From the NCBI GenBank assembly GCA_025360865.1, contig JANYBG010000167.1, positions 1 through 64,000 of the forward strand: a DNA stretch of 64,000 nucleotides, read 5' to 3'. Of the stretch, positions 32,593 through 43,819 are shown piece after piece. This DNA is from Pseudomonadota bacterium. Lineage in GTDB: Bacteria; Pseudomonadota; Gammaproteobacteria; Steroidobacterales; Steroidobacteraceae. The translations under genes were made by a program, and so were the position numbers. Below the pieces are notes generated by a model. It was not told the DNA's origin and searched no databases. It saw nothing but the letters and a program-made list of their open reading frames with translations. Positions within the stretch are counted from its first letter, which is position 1. Every line of letters begins with the position of its first letter.

Positions 32593-34452
32593 TCAGATCT
32601 CCACGGCCGTGTTGAGGATCACGACGTCCCGGAACGGCATGCGAAAGAATTCCGCCGCCTGCGTGCTGTACTGCTGCATGCGCGCGAACAACCGGCGCTG
32701 CACGCCACGTAGCCCCGGCAACGGCCGCGCCCGCACCACGTGGCGGCCCACGAAGAAGGAGCTGTCCTCGGTGAATACGCGCAGGCCGCGCGCGCGGCAG
32801 GCCTTGAGCGCCTCGGCGACATCAGGGGTCTCCATGAAGCCGAAGCGCGCGGTGATGTAGTGCACGCTGGGCACGGGCTCCTCGATGCGCAATCGCCTGA
32901 CCGGATCCTGTCGCGGCGTGTCGGCGATCTCGACGTTGAGGATGATGACGCGCTGGTGCACGACCCCGTTGTGCTCGATGTTGCGGATGAGCGCCGAGGG
33001 CACGAGGTTGGCGTTGCTCGCCAGGAAGACCCCAGTGCCTGGCACGCGGTGCACGCCCGCGACCAGCTTGCCCAGTTCCGTGCGCGGCACGGCCATCTTC
33101 GCCAACGCCGCGCGCAGCTCTAGCCGGCCGTTACGCCAGGTGAGGAAGATCAGGCACAGCAGCGCGCCCAGCGTCAGTGGTATCCAGCCGCCGTTGGGCA
33201 CCTTGGTGAGGTTGCCCGCGACGAAGGCGCTGTCGGTCACCAGCAGCAGGCCGAAGAGACCCACGACGCGCCAGGTCGGCCAGTTCCACTGCGTCGCGGC
33301 GACGAAGGCGCCAAGAATCGTGGTCACCACCATCGTGCCGACGACCGCCGCGCCGTACGCCCCGCCGAGGGCGTCCGAGGAGCCGAAGCCGACCACGAAG
33401 AGGATGACAGCCGGGAAGACCAGCCAGTTGACGATGGGCACGTAGATCTGGCCCTGCTCCTGGGCGGAGGTCTGCAGCACGCGCAGGCGTGGCAGCAGGT
33501 CGAGGTGCACGGCCTGGCGCGCCATCGAAAAGGCGCCCGAGATGACGGCCTGCGAGGCGATGACGGCGGCCGCCGTCGCGAGCACCACGAGCCACGGCAA
33601 CAGTTGCGGGGTGATCAGGTGAAAGAACGGGTGCTGAATGGGCGCGCCAACCTCGAGCAGCAGCGCGCCCTGGCCGAAGTAGTTGACCACCAGCGCCGGG
33701 GCGACCAGCGCGAACCAGGCGATGCGTACCGGGCGCTTGCCGAAGTGACCCATGTCCGCGTAGAGCGCCTCGCCGCCTGTTATGGCCAGGAACACCGCGC
33801 CAATGATCGCCAGCGCCACCTGCGGCCGGTGGAACAGCAGCGCAAGGCCCTCGTAGGGATTGAGCGCCTCCAGCACCCGCGGATTGTGGAAGATGGGGAT
33901 CGCGCCGAGCACGGTGATGACGACGAACCACAGCACCATCACCGGGCCGAATAGCCGCGCCACGCTCGCGGTGCCGCGGCGCTGGTAGGCGAACAGCACC
34001 GCGATCACCCCGATCGTCACCGGGATCACCCAGCTCTTGAAGCCGGGGTTGAGCACCTCGAGTCCCTCGACCGCGCCGAGCACCGAGATCGCAGGCGTGA
34101 TCAACGCGTCGCAGAAGAAGAACGCGGTGCCGGCCAGCGCCAGGCCGACGGCGATCTTCGCCCAGCGACTCCCGGTGATCAGGCGGCGCTGCGCCAGCGC
34201 GAACAGCGCGAGGATGCCGCCCTCGCCCTCGTTGTCCGCCTGCATGATGATCACGATGTACTTGATGGTCACCGAGATCATCAGGCTCCAGAAGATCAGC
34301 GAGAGAACCCCGAGTACCGCCTCGCGATTGAAGGTCCCCGCCGCTCCCAGCGCGGTCTCAAGCGTATAGAGCGGGCTCGTGCCGATGTCACCGTAGACGA
34401 TGCCCGTGGCACTGACCACCGCGGAGACGCTGAGACGACGTGCGTGGTTCAT
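32593..34452 (-). CDS. kup: Kup-family potassium transporter
   Basis: SATGIVYGDIGTSPLYTLETAL; NEGEGGILALFALAQRR; SSFFVGRHVV C-terminus. Confidence 0.95.
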   Translation of the reverse strand: MNHARRLSVSAVVSATGIVYGDIGTSPLYTLETALGAAGTFNREAVLGVLSLIFWSLMISVTIKYIVIIMQADNEGEGGILALFALAQRRLITGSRWAKIAVGLALAGTAFFFCDALITPAISVLGAVEGLEVLNPGFKSWVIPVTIGVIAVLFAYQRRGTASVARLFGPVMVLWFVVITVLGAIPIFHNPRVLEALNPYEGLALLFHRPQVALAIIGAVFLAITGGEALYADMGHFGKRPVRIAWFALVAPALVVNYFGQGALLLEVGAPIQHPFFHLITPQLLPWLVVLATAAAVIASQAVISGAFSMARQAVHLDLLPRLRVLQTSAQEQGQIYVPIVNWLVFPAVILFVVGFGSSDALGGAYGAAVVGTMVVTTILGAFVAATQWNWPTWRVVGLFGLLLVTDSAFVAGNLTKVPNGGWIPLTLGALLCLIFLTWRNGRLELRAALAKMAVPRTELGKLVAGVHRVPGTGVFLASNANLVPSALIRNIEHNGVVHQRVIILNVEIADTPRQDPVRRLRIEEPVPSVHYITARFGFMETPDVAEALKACRARGLRVFTEDSSFFVGRHVVRARPLPGLRGVQRRLFARMQQYSTQAAEFFRMPFRDVVILNTAVEI

Positions 34453-34477
34453 CGGCTTGAGAACGCGCGGCTGGAGC

Positions 34478-35074
34478 TCAACGGCGCGAAGCGCGCCGTG
34501 GGGCGGCCTGCTTCGCCGCCGGCTTGGCCTCTTTCTTACCGGTCCTGCTCGCGCCTTTCCTGGCTGCCTTGCGCTTCGCTTTCTTGCCGGCCTTGCCGCG
34601 GTCCGCCGGCGCGGGCCATAGCATCGTGCCGCGGCAATCAGGGCTGCCACAGTGACACGCGAAGATCTTGTCGATGTTAGGCGGGTCTTCGGGATCCCAC
34701 TCGATCTGGTAGTCGTAGGCGAGCTCGTCGCCCGACTCGATCGGGCGGGTCGCCTCGATGAATACCCGCCGGTTCTGGGTGATGGACTCGCAGTTCGGGC
34801 CGCAGGCGTGGTTGATGAACCGCGCCGCGTTGCCGCCCACGCCCGCGTCGATCACCGTGCGCCCATCCACGATGAACAGGAACGTGTGGTTGTCGTTCGC
34901 CTTCTTCTCGCCATAGCGCCGGTCGGCCTCCTTATGCGAGATGCGCTCGCCGCGGTACTCGATGACCCGCGTGCCCTTGCGGATGCGTCGCAGCGCGAAG
35001 ACCCCGAGGCCATGCACGCGCGAGTTGCGCACCTCGACCAACGGGCCGCCACGTCGTTCGACTGGCCCCTTCAT
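34478..35074 (-). CDS. SET-domain protein-lysine methyltransferase with post-SET Cys cluster and histone-H1-like basic tail
   Basis: [57 protein letters not shown]; tail [39 protein letters not shown]. Confidence 0.9.
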   Translation of the reverse strand: MKGPVERRGGPLVEVRNSRVHGLGVFALRRIRKGTRVIEYRGERISHKEADRRYGEKKANDNHTFLFIVDGRTVIDAGVGGNAARFINHACGPNCESITQNRRVFIEATRPIESGDELAYDYQIEWDPEDPPNIDKIFACHCGSPDCRGTMLWPAPADRGKAGKKAKRKAARKGASRTGKKEAKPAAKQAAPRRASRR

Positions 35075-35865
35075 ACCGCCACCGGAGCTGCGATCGACGC
35101 GTGATGCTGGTAGTTCACGAACTCGAAGTCCTCATACTTGTAATCGAAAATAGTGGCCGGCCGACGGAGGATGCGCAGCTGCGGCAACGGATACGGCGCG
35201 CGCGCGAGCTGCTGGTCGGCCTGCTCAAAGTGATTGAGGTAGAGGTGGCAGTCGCCCCCGGTCCAGACGAATTCCCCCGGCTCCAGATCGCACTGCTGCG
35301 CGAACATGCGCGTCAGCAGCGCGTAGCTGGCGATGTTGAAGGGCACGCCGAGGAAGATGTCCGCGCTGCGCTGGTACAGCTGGCACGACAGCCGGCCCGA
35401 GGCCACATAGAGCTGGAAGAACGCATGGCAGGGCATGAGACTCATCTGCTCAAGTTCCGCGACGTTCCACGCGCTGACCATGATGCGGCGTGAGTCGGGG
35501 CTCGTCTTGATGAGCTCGATGGCCGCGGCGATCTGGTCGATCGCGCCGCCATCCGCGGCGGGCCACGCGCGCCACTGCCTACCGTACACCGGCCCCAGCT
35601 CTCCGGCCACGTCCGCCCATTCGTCCCAGATGCTCACCCCGTGCTCATGCAACCAGGCCACGTTGGTCTCGCCGCGCAGCATCCACAGCAGCTCGTAGAC
35701 CAGCGAGCGCAGGTGGATCTTCTTGGTGGTGACCAAAGGAAAGCCCTGCGCGAGGTCAAAGCGCATCTGCTGACCGAACACCGAGACGGTACCGGTACCG
35801 GTACGATCGCTCTTACGCGCGCCCTCGGTGCGGATGAGGCGCAGAAGCTCCAAGTACTGCTTCAT
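35071..35865 (-). CDS. thyA: Thymidylate synthase
   Basis: [52 protein letters not shown]. Confidence 0.97.
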   Translation of the reverse strand: MKQYLELLRLIRTEGARKSDRTGTGTVSVFGQQMRFDLAQGFPLVTTKKIHLRSLVYELLWMLRGETNVAWLHEHGVSIWDEWADVAGELGPVYGRQWRAWPAADGGAIDQIAAAIELIKTSPDSRRIMVSAWNVAELEQMSLMPCHAFFQLYVASGRLSCQLYQRSADIFLGVPFNIASYALLTRMFAQQCDLEPGEFVWTGGDCHLYLNHFEQADQQLARAPYPLPQLRILRRPATIFDYKYEDFEFVNYQHHASIAAPVAV

Positions 35866-36662
35866 TTGGCCGCGACGTAGTTACCGGATGGAGCGCGCGC
35901 GCGGTAAGCGTAGACCAGCGCGCCGATGCCGAAGAGAACCATCGGCACGGAGAGGAGCTGCCCTTCTGTGAGCCAGCCACCGGCGAGGTAGCCGATGTGC
36001 TCATCTGGTACGCGCACGAACTCGACGAGGAAGCGCGACAGCCCATAGATGAGCATGAACACGCCCGAGGGTGCCCAGCGTGGGCGCGGGCGCATGGTGA
36101 ACCACCACAACACGCTGAACAGCAGCAAGCCCTCGAGTCCCGCCTCGTAGAGCTGCGAGGCGTGGCGCACCTCCCCTTTCACGTTGAAGCCCCAGGGAAC
36201 GGTGGTGACCTTGCCCCACAGCTCGCCGTTGATGAAGTTACCGAGACGACCGAAGAAAAGGCCGAACGCCGGGAGGGGCGCGGTGAAATCGTAGACGTCA
36301 ACCATGTTGCGGCCGCGCCGCCAGGCGAACAGCGACATCGCCGCGATCACCCCCAGCATCCCGCCGTGGAAGGACATGCCCCCTTCCCATATCTTGAGCG
36401 GGTACCACGGGTCACCCGCCCAGAACTTCAACCCGTAGAACAGCACGTAGCCGATACGCCCGCCTAGGATCACGCCCAGCATGGCGAAGAAGATCAGGTC
36501 ATCGACGTCGTTCGGGGTCCACGTGCAGCCGGGCTTGCCGGCGCGACGGCGCGCCAGCCACCAGGCGCCCGCGAAACCCAGCAGGTACATGATGCCGTAC
36601 CAGTGGACCTTGAAGGGGCCGAGCTCGATGGCGATCGGATTGAAATCGGGGTAGGTAAGCAT
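35862..36662 (-). CDS. lgt: Prolipoprotein diacylglyceryl transferase
   Basis: [34 protein letters not shown]. Confidence 0.96.
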   Translation of the reverse strand: MLTYPDFNPIAIELGPFKVHWYGIMYLLGFAGAWWLARRRAGKPGCTWTPNDVDDLIFFAMLGVILGGRIGYVLFYGLKFWAGDPWYPLKIWEGGMSFHGGMLGVIAAMSLFAWRRGRNMVDVYDFTAPLPAFGLFFGRLGNFINGELWGKVTTVPWGFNVKGEVRHASQLYEAGLEGLLLFSVLWWFTMRPRPRWAPSGVFMLIYGLSRFLVEFVRVPDEHIGYLAGGWLTEGQLLSVPMVLFGIGALVYAYRARAPSGNYVAAK

Positions 36663-36674
36663 GAGGCGCGAAGT

Positions 36675-37967
36675 TTAGCCGACCTCGCGTGTCACGCGGC
36701 AGAAGAAGGCCTTGAGGTACCTTGTTTCGGGGATGGCCGGATGCACCGGATGGTCCAGCGACTGGCCGCCCGCCTCGAGAATCTGCACGAAGCGCCCGGT
36801 ATGGCGCGCCGCGGCCTGTATGGCCGCCTCCAGCTCACCCGCGCCCAGGTGGTACGAACATGAGCAGGACACGAGCAGACCCTCCTCGGCGAGCACGCCG
36901 AGCGCCAACTGGTTGAGCTTGCGGTAAGCCGCCTGCCCCTGCGGGATGTCCTTCTTGCGCTTGATGAACGCGGGTGGGTCCAGTATCACGATGTCGTAGC
37001 GCTCGCCGCTCTCCGCCAGCGCCCTGAGCGCATCGAACGCGTCCGCGCGCGTGACATCGATTTTCACGCCGTTCGCCTCGGCGTTGACCTCGGCGCACTC
37101 CAGCGCCGCCTGCGAGGAATCGACACAGCGCGCGCTGCCGGCCCCTTGGCTCAGAGCCGTGACCGCCCAGCCGCCGGCGTACGAACACACATCCAGTACG
37201 CGCGCGCCCGGGGATACATAACGCCCGAGCCGCGCCCGATTGCCCGTCTGGTCGTAGAACCAACCAGTTTTCTGGCTCGTCAGCGGCGGCACACTGAATG
37301 TCAGGGTTCCCTCGCGCGCCCGCAGCAGCGCGGGAACCTCGCCAAAAGCGGCCTCCGCCACCTTGGGCAACCCCTCCAGCTCGCGCGCGCCGGAGTCGTT
37401 CTTCCAGAAAAGCGTCACCGGGTCGAGCACGCGGCGCACCGCGGCGGTCACCTCCTCCTTCAGCGCATCCATGCCCGCGGTCGCGATCTGCCCGACAACC
37501 ACATCGCCGTAGCGATCGAGCACGAGCCCGGGAAGCTGGTCGGACTCGCCGAACACCCAGCGATAGTACGGGGCGGGGATGAGGCGGTCGCGTAGCGCGA
37601 GCGCGCCGCGCAGGCGCCGCTCCAGGAGCCGCGCGTCGACAGGTTGCGCGACATCGCGCGAGAGTATGCGACCGCAGATGAGCGCATGGGGATTGACGTA
37701 CATGTAACCCATGAACGCGTCGCGGTGGGAATGCAGCCGCGCCAGCGCGCCGGGCGCGAGCGCGATCAGCGGCGTGGCTGCGGTGTCGATCTCATTGCTG
37801 AAAACCCACATGTGGCCGGCGCCGACGCGGCGCTCCTCGCCGCGCCTCAGGCGCAGTACGGGCAGGGTGGCGGGAGGGGCGGTGGAGGCGGTGGGCTGCA
37901 ACGAGTCGATCCAACGCGGGGACGGGGGCGAAGTATACAATTCACGCATGAAGATCACGCACCGCAA
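36675..37967 (-). CDS. rlmI: Class I SAM-dependent rRNA (cytosine) methyltransferase, RlmI family
   Basis: PUA-like N-term; [36 protein letters not shown]. Confidence 0.9.
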   Translation of the reverse strand: MRCVIFMRELYTSPPSPRWIDSLQPTASTAPPATLPVLRLRRGEERRVGAGHMWVFSNEIDTAATPLIALAPGALARLHSHRDAFMGYMYVNPHALICGRILSRDVAQPVDARLLERRLRGALALRDRLIPAPYYRWVFGESDQLPGLVLDRYGDVVVGQIATAGMDALKEEVTAAVRRVLDPVTLFWKNDSGARELEGLPKVAEAAFGEVPALLRAREGTLTFSVPPLTSQKTGWFYDQTGNRARLGRYVSPGARVLDVCSYAGGWAVTALSQGAGSARCVDSSQAALECAEVNAEANGVKIDVTRADAFDALRALAESGERYDIVILDPPAFIKRKKDIPQGQAAYRKLNQLALGVLAEEGLLVSCSCSYHLGAGELEAAIQAAARHTGRFVQILEAGGQSLDHPVHPAIPETRYLKAFFCRVTREVG

Positions 37968-40056
37968 TGCAGACGGCTCGCCGCGCTACACGAACCATCT
38001 CATTACGCAAACCAGCCCCTACCTGCGGCAGCACGCGCACAACCCGGTGGAGTGGTACCCATGGGGGGTGGAGGCCTTCGAACGGGCGCGGCGTGAGAAC
38101 AAGCCGGTGCACCTGAGCATCGGCTACTCGGCCTGTCGCTGGTGCCACGTGCTCGAGGAGGAGAGCTTCGAGGACGAAGCCACCGCGGGCATCCTCAACG
38201 ACCTGTTCGTGAACATCAAGGTCGACCGCGAGGAGCGTCCCGACATCGACCGCATCTACCAGATCGCGCAGCAGATGCTCACGCAGCGCGGCGGCGGCTG
38301 GCCGCTGACCATGATGCTCGCGCCCGATAGCCAGCGGCCTTTCTTCGGCGGCACCTATTTCCCCAAGGAAGCGCGCCACGGCCTGCCGGCCTTCAAGGAC
38401 CTGCTGCTACGGGTCGCCGAGTTCTACCGCGATCACGCCCCGGAGCTGCGGGCGCAGAACGATGCGCTCATGGCCGCCTTCGTCGAGCTGGACGCGCCGC
38501 CGGCCTCGGCGACGGTGGCCTTCACGGACGCCCCCGTCGCCTTGTTCCGCCAGCAGAGCGAGCGCGTGTTCGACGCGCGCAACGGCGGGTTCGGCGGGGC
38601 GCCAAAGTTCCCGCAGCCACAGATGATCGCGCGCCTGCTGCGCGACTGGCGAGCGAGCGCGGATGGGCCGCAACCGGACCTGCAGGCCCTGTACATGGCT
38701 ACCCTCAGCCTGCGTCGCATGGCCGAGGGGGGCCTCAACGACCAGCTCGCCGGTGGCTTCTGCCGCTACACGGTGGATGCCACCTGGACGATTCCGCACT
38801 TCGAGAAGATGCTCTACGACAACGGCGCTCTGCTCGCGGTCTATGCGCAGGCGGCCGTGGCCACCGGCGACCAGGCGTACGCCCGCGTCGCCCTCGAGAC
38901 CGCCCAGTGGACGATGCGCGAGATGCAGTCCGCGGACGGCGGCTATTACTCAAGCCTCGATGCCGACTCCGAAGGGCACGAAGGCAAGTTCTACGTCTTT
39001 GAACGCGAGGAGGTGCGCGCCGCGCTCACCGCGGAGGAATTCAAGGTGTTCGCGCCGCGCTACGGCCTGACCGAGCCCGCGAACTTCGAGGGCCGCTGGC
39101 ACCTGTACACGGCGGCCTCCCTCGAGGACCTCGCGAGCGCCTCAGCACTCGCGCCGCGGCGGCTCGTCGAGCTGCTCGCGTCCGCGCGCGAAAAACTGCT
39201 GGCGCTGCGCGCCATGCGCGTCCGCCCGGCGCGCGACGACAAGGTGCTCACCTCCTGGAACGCCCTCATGATACGCGGCATGGCGATCGCGGCGCGCGCG
39301 CTCGGACGCGCTGACCTGGCCGATTCGGCGGCGCGCGCGCTGGCCTTCATTCGCGGCACGATGTGGCGCGATGGCCGTCTGGTGGCGACCTACATGGCCG
39401 GGAAGGCCCACCTCAACGCTTACCTGGATGACTACGTCTACCTGATCGATGCGATCCTGGAATTGCAGCAGGTGCGCTTCCGCGCGGACGAACTCAGCTT
39501 CGCCCAGCAGTTGATCGAGGTGGTGCTCGGGCGCTTCGAGGACAAGGACGGTGGCGGTTTCTATTTCACCTCCGACGATCACGAGGTGCTGATACACCGC
39601 CTCAAGCCCTTCAGTGACGATGCCATCCCCGCGGGCAACGGCATCGCGGCGATCGTCCTGCTGCGCTTCGGGCACCTGCTCGGCGAGCCGCGCTACCTCG
39701 CGGCGGCCGAGCGCGCCTTGGCGGCGGCATGGCCCGCGCTGTCCCAGCACCCGCAGGGCCATGCGACCCTGCTGACCGCGCTCGAGGAACTGCTGCATCC
39801 GCCGCGTATCGTGCTCATACGGGGTGCGGCGGAGGCGGTGGAGGGATGGCGCGCGGAACTCGCCCGGCTGTACGCGCCGCGCCGCATCGTGCTCGCGATC
39901 GGGATCGATGCGAGCGGGCTGCCGTTAGCCCTCGCCGACAAGCCCGCCCGCGCGGGCGGCGCCGTCGCGTACGTCTGCCGCGCCAGCACGTGCTCGGCGC
40001 CGCTGGATTCACTCGCCGCGCTGGTCAGCGAACTGCGGGAGACGCAGGCTGACTGA
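37948..40056 (+). CDS. DUF255/thioredoxin-domain protein (YyaL/SSP411 family)
   Basis: [61 protein letters not shown]-type motif. Confidence 0.93.
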   Translation: MKITHRNADGSPRYTNHLITQTSPYLRQHAHNPVEWYPWGVEAFERARRENKPVHLSIGYSACRWCHVLEEESFEDEATAGILNDLFVNIKVDREERPDIDRIYQIAQQMLTQRGGGWPLTMMLAPDSQRPFFGGTYFPKEARHGLPAFKDLLLRVAEFYRDHAPELRAQNDALMAAFVELDAPPASATVAFTDAPVALFRQQSERVFDARNGGFGGAPKFPQPQMIARLLRDWRASADGPQPDLQALYMATLSLRRMAEGGLNDQLAGGFCRYTVDATWTIPHFEKMLYDNGALLAVYAQAAVATGDQAYARVALETAQWTMREMQSADGGYYSSLDADSEGHEGKFYVFEREEVRAALTAEEFKVFAPRYGLTEPANFEGRWHLYTAASLEDLASASALAPRRLVELLASAREKLLALRAMRVRPARDDKVLTSWNALMIRGMAIAARALGRADLADSAARALAFIRGTMWRDGRLVATYMAGKAHLNAYLDDYVYLIDAILELQQVRFRADELSFAQQLIEVVLGRFEDKDGGGFYFTSDDHEVLIHRLKPFSDDAIPAGNGIAAIVLLRFGHLLGEPRYLAAAERALAAAWPALSQHPQGHATLLTALEELLHPPRIVLIRGAAEAVEGWRAELARLYAPRRIVLAIGIDASGLPLALADKPARAGGAVAYVCRASTCSAPLDSLAALVSELRETQAD

Positions 40057-40068
40057 GGCGCGGCCGCC

Positions 40069-43000
40069 CTAGGAGAGCAGCTCGACGTTGCCGCCAATCG
40101 CCGCGGTGTTGATGCTGAGCGTCCGCTCGGTGGCGAAGCGCAGCAGGTAGTGCGGGCCGCCGGCCTTGGGGCCGGTACCTGAGAGCCCCTGGCCGCCGAA
40201 GGGCTGCACGCCGACCACCGCGCCAATCATGTTGCGGTTGACGTAGGTATTACCCACCGCCAGCGAGCGAAACACGTGCTGCGCGACGCTTTCCAGGCGG
40301 CTGTGCACTCCAAGCGTGAGGCCAAACCCGGTGCGGCGGATCGCATCGAGCACCTTCGGCAGCTCGCCACTGCGATAACGCGCGATATGCAGGATGGGAC
40401 CGAACTCCTCGGTCTTGAGCTGGTCGAGGCTCGTCAGCTCGAAAAGCTGCGGTGCGAAGAAGTGTCCGCGCTCCAGCCCCGCGGGCAGCTCGCACGCGTA
40501 CAGCAGCTTCGCTTCCCTGCGCATGCGCTCGGCATGCGCGCGCAGGCGCTGTTGCGCGGGCGCGGAGATCACCGGACCCACGTCGGTGGCGACCTGGGCC
40601 GGGTCACCGATGACCATGCAGCGCATGGCCCCGGTCAGCATCGCGATGACGCGATCGGCGATCTCCTCCTGCAGGTACATCACCCGCAGCGCCGAGCAGC
40701 GCTGGCCAGCGCTGGTGAACGCCGAGGTGACCGCGTCATCGACCACCTGCTCGGGCAGGGCGGTCGCATCAACCACCATCGCGTTGACGCCGCCGGTCTC
40801 GGCGATCAGCGGCAGAATCGCCCCGTCACGGTTGGCCAGCGCGCGATTGATGGTCGCCGCGGTGGCGGTGGAGCCGGTGAAGGCGACACCGGCGAGCGCC
40901 GGGTGCGCGAAGGCGACCTCGCCGAACGCCGGCCCATCCGCGGGCGTGAGCTGCAGCACCGCCGGCGGAACGCCCGCGGCGTGCAGCAGGCGTGTCGCCG
41001 CGTGCGCGACCAGCGGCGTCGCTGGCGCCGGCTTGGCGACCACCGCATTGCCAGCGGCCAGCGCCGCGGTGACCTGGCCCATGAAGATCGCCAGCGGAAA
41101 GTTCCAGGGGCTAATGCAAACGAACACCCCGCGCCCGCTCAGCGAGAGCGTGTTGAGCTCACCGGTGGGGCCCTGCAACTCAGTCGGGGCCGAGAACGCC
41201 TCGCGTGCGCGCGCCGCGTAGTAGCGGCAGAAATCCACCGCCTCACGCAGCTCCGCCACCGCGTCCGGCAGCGTCTTGCCCGCCTCGCGTACCAGCAGAC
41301 TCAGGAATTCGCCGCGGCGCGCCTCGAGGGCATCGGCCGCGCGCTCCAGGCACGTCGCCCGCTCCCGCGCCGGGGTCGCATCCCACCCCGGCTGTGCCTG
41401 GTGCGCCGACTCCAGCGCCTGGCGGATCTCCCGGGCCGTCGCATCACGTGTCAGGCCGACGACGACACGCGTATCGGCGGGTGAATTGACCGGCACCCGC
41501 GCATCGCGCGCGGTCGCACCATCGATGATCGGGCCGCCGAGGTATTCGCCGGCGAAGGCGCGCACCTGCGCCTCGAGCGCGGCGAGCGTCGCGGGGTCGC
41601 CGAAATCCTCGCCGAGCGAGTTGGCGCGCTCCGCCCCATAGAGCGCGCGCGGTTCACGGATGCGCGGCTGGCCAGAAACCTCTTCGGCACTCAAGGAAGC
41701 GATGGGGTCACGCACAACCTGCTCCACTGGCAAATCCGGATTTAGGAACTGATGGACGAAGGAACTGTTGGCGCCGTTCTCGAGCAGGCGCCGCACCAGA
41801 TATGGCAGGAGGTCCTCATGGGTGCCGACCGGGGCGTACACCCGCACCGGGGGCAGGGCGGGGACGTCCGCGCGCGCGGCCGCGTACAGCGCCTCGCCCA
41901 TGCCGTGCAGGCGCTGGAACTCGTACTTCGCCCCCGCCCGGGCCAATGCCAGGACCGCGGCCACGGTGAACGCGTTGTGCGTGGCGAACTGCGGATAGAT
42001 CGCGTCGCCCGCGGCGAAGAGGATCCGCACGCACTGCAGGTAGCTCGCGTCGGTGGCCGCCTTGGACGTGTAGACAGGAAAGCTCGCGAGCCCGCGCTCC
42101 TGGGCGCGCTTGATCTCGCTGTCCCAGTAGGCGCCCTTCACCAGGCGCACGCTCATGCGCCGTCCGCTGTCGCGGGCGAGGGCCGCGACCCACTCGAGCA
42201 GGCGCGGCGCCCGACGCCCGTAGGCCTGCACCGCGAGGCCGAGTCCGTCCCAGGCGCGCGTCTGAGGATCCCGGGCGAGCGTCTCGAGGATCGCGAGCGA
42301 GAGATCCAGGCGGTCGGCCTCCTCCGCGTCGATCGTGAAGCCGATGCCAGCGCGCGCGGCGGCAAGCGCCAGCTCGAGCATGCGCGGTGTGAGCTGCCGC
42401 GCGACCCGGACGCTCTGCGGCAATGAATAGCGCGGCTCAAGCGCCGACAGCTTCACTGAGATTCCCGAGCGCGCATGCGTCGCCCCGGGAGCCTGCGAGC
42501 CCAGAACCTCGATCGCGTGCGCATAGGAGTCGAGGTAGCGCTGCGCGTCCGTCGCGGTGCGCGCGCCCTCGCCCAGCACATCGAAGGAACACAGGGATAG
42601 GTTCGGTTCGGTACGTCCGCGCGCCAGCGCCGCGCCGATCGACTCGCCGACGATGAAGGCATGGCCCATGAGCTGCATCGACTGGCGCAGCGCCGCGCGC
42701 ACGATCGGGGCCACCAGGGGCGCGGTGAGGTTCGCCGCGGTGAACTCCCCGGACAGCTCGGCGGTGACGTTGGGCAGCAGGCGCCCGGCGGCACCGAGCA
42801 GCACGAAGCCGGTGCGCAGCAGCGCCGCCATGTCCTGAGGAAGTGCGCTCTGGCGCATCGTCGCCAGGCGCTCGGCGATCAGCTGGTCCGCGCGTTTGGC
42901 ATCCGGTGTGCGCAGCAGGGCTTCGGCGAGTCCCATCAACGCCTTTCCCTGGGCGCTGTCGAGCGGGAACTGCTCAAGCATCTGCTCCACGAGGGGTCGG

Positions 43001-43215
43001 GCGCGCTCGTCGCCGCGGGCCACCTCCACCCAGCGCGCCGCCTGAACACTCGCGGACCTGAGCGCGGGCATCGCGGGGCCGAGGTCGGCGACGATCTGTG
43101 CGCGCGCGGCGGCCTCCGGACGCAGCGTGGCGGCGCGTACGGACTCGCGCAGCACCGCGAGCCCTCGGCCACCGGTTCCCACCGCTGATTCCACTGCCGC
43201 CATGAATTTGACCAC
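40069..43215 (-). CDS. putA: Bifunctional proline dehydrogenase / L-glutamate gamma-semialdehyde dehydrogenase, without N-terminal RHH DNA-binding region
   Basis: PRODH core (GISVKLSALEPRY, RLVKGAYWDSEIKRAQ) plus ALDH (SPWNFPLAIFMGQV, FTSAGQRCSALRV). Confidence 0.95.
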   Translation of the reverse strand: MVKFMAAVESAVGTGGRGLAVLRESVRAATLRPEAAARAQIVADLGPAMPALRSASVQAARWVEVARGDERARPLVEQMLEQFPLDSAQGKALMGLAEALLRTPDAKRADQLIAERLATMRQSALPQDMAALLRTGFVLLGAAGRLLPNVTAELSGEFTAANLTAPLVAPIVRAALRQSMQLMGHAFIVGESIGAALARGRTEPNLSLCSFDVLGEGARTATDAQRYLDSYAHAIEVLGSQAPGATHARSGISVKLSALEPRYSLPQSVRVARQLTPRMLELALAAARAGIGFTIDAEEADRLDLSLAILETLARDPQTRAWDGLGLAVQAYGRRAPRLLEWVAALARDSGRRMSVRLVKGAYWDSEIKRAQERGLASFPVYTSKAATDASYLQCVRILFAAGDAIYPQFATHNAFTVAAVLALARAGAKYEFQRLHGMGEALYAAARADVPALPPVRVYAPVGTHEDLLPYLVRRLLENGANSSFVHQFLNPDLPVEQVVRDPIASLSAEEVSGQPRIREPRALYGAERANSLGEDFGDPATLAALEAQVRAFAGEYLGGPIIDGATARDARVPVNSPADTRVVVGLTRDATAREIRQALESAHQAQPGWDATPARERATCLERAADALEARRGEFLSLLVREAGKTLPDAVAELREAVDFCRYYAARAREAFSAPTELQGPTGELNTLSLSGRGVFVCISPWNFPLAIFMGQVTAALAAGNAVVAKPAPATPLVAHAATRLLHAAGVPPAVLQLTPADGPAFGEVAFAHPALAGVAFTGSTATAATINRALANRDGAILPLIAETGGVNAMVVDATALPEQVVDDAVTSAFTSAGQRCSALRVMYLQEEIADRVIAMLTGAMRCMVIGDPAQVATDVGPVISAPAQQRLRAHAERMRREAKLLYACELPAGLERGHFFAPQLFELTSLDQLKTEEFGPILHIARYRSGELPKVLDAIRRTGFGLTLGVHSRLESVAQHVFRSLAVGNTYVNRNMIGAVVGVQPFGGQGLSGTGPKAGGPHYLLRFATERTLSINTAAIGGNVELLS

Positions 43216-43300
43216 TTTTCTAGTTGATTACGCTCATGTTAGTCTTTCATCCAGAGATTATTTTTACGTTTTAGGGCTTTTAAGAGTTGAATCGACTGCC
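43216..43300. promoter_or_regulatory. Divergent putA / Lrp-type regulator intergenic region, AT-rich
   Basis: 85-nt AT-rich spacer in an otherwise very GC-rich window between divergent start codons. Confidence 0.6.
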
Positions 43301-43819
43301 ATGAGCTCGAAGACCCCCTTCCCGGCCACCCCCAACCCCGGGCCGCCTCGAGCGCTGGATCGCATTGATCGCGGGTTGCTCGCCCGACTGCAGCAGGACG
43401 GGCGCACGCCGGTCTCGCAGCTGGCGCGCGAGGTCCACCTCACCGTGACCCCGACGCTTGAGCGCGTGCGGCGCCTGGAGGCGGCCGGCTACATCGAGGG
43501 CTATTTCGCCCGGCTGAACCCCGGGCGGCTGGGGCTGGGATTGCTCGCCTACGTGGAGGTCTCGCTGGACCGCACCACGCCTGATGCCTTCGAGCGCTTC
43601 AAGCAGGTGATGCTCGCGCACGATGAGGTCATGGAGTGCCACATGGTCGCCGGCGGCTTCGACTACCTGCTCAAGGTGCGTGTCACGGACATGGAGAGCT
43701 ACCGGCGCTTCCTCGGCGATCGCATCGCCTCGGTGCGTGGAGTGCAGCAGACCCACACCTACTTCGTCATGGAAGAGGTGAAGTCCACGCACCGCATCAT
43801 CGTGCCCGAGGGCGCCTAG
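43301..43819 (+). CDS. Lrp/AsnC-family transcriptional regulator (probable putA regulator)
   Basis: LDRIDRGLLARLQQDGRTPVSQLAREVHLTVTPTLERVRRLEAAGYI; RAM-type C-terminal domain. Confidence 0.93.
   Translation: MSSKTPFPATPNPGPPRALDRIDRGLLARLQQDGRTPVSQLAREVHLTVTPTLERVRRLEAAGYIEGYFARLNPGRLGLGLLAYVEVSLDRTTPDAFERFKQVMLAHDEVMECHMVAGGFDYLLKVRVTDMESYRRFLGDRIASVRGVQQTHTYFVMEEVKSTHRIIVPEGA

Noticed and set aside
43127-43300. N-terminal extension of the Lrp regulator ORF
   Set aside because: Runs through the AT-rich divergent promoter and the putA start; helix-turn-helix begins shortly after ATG 43301
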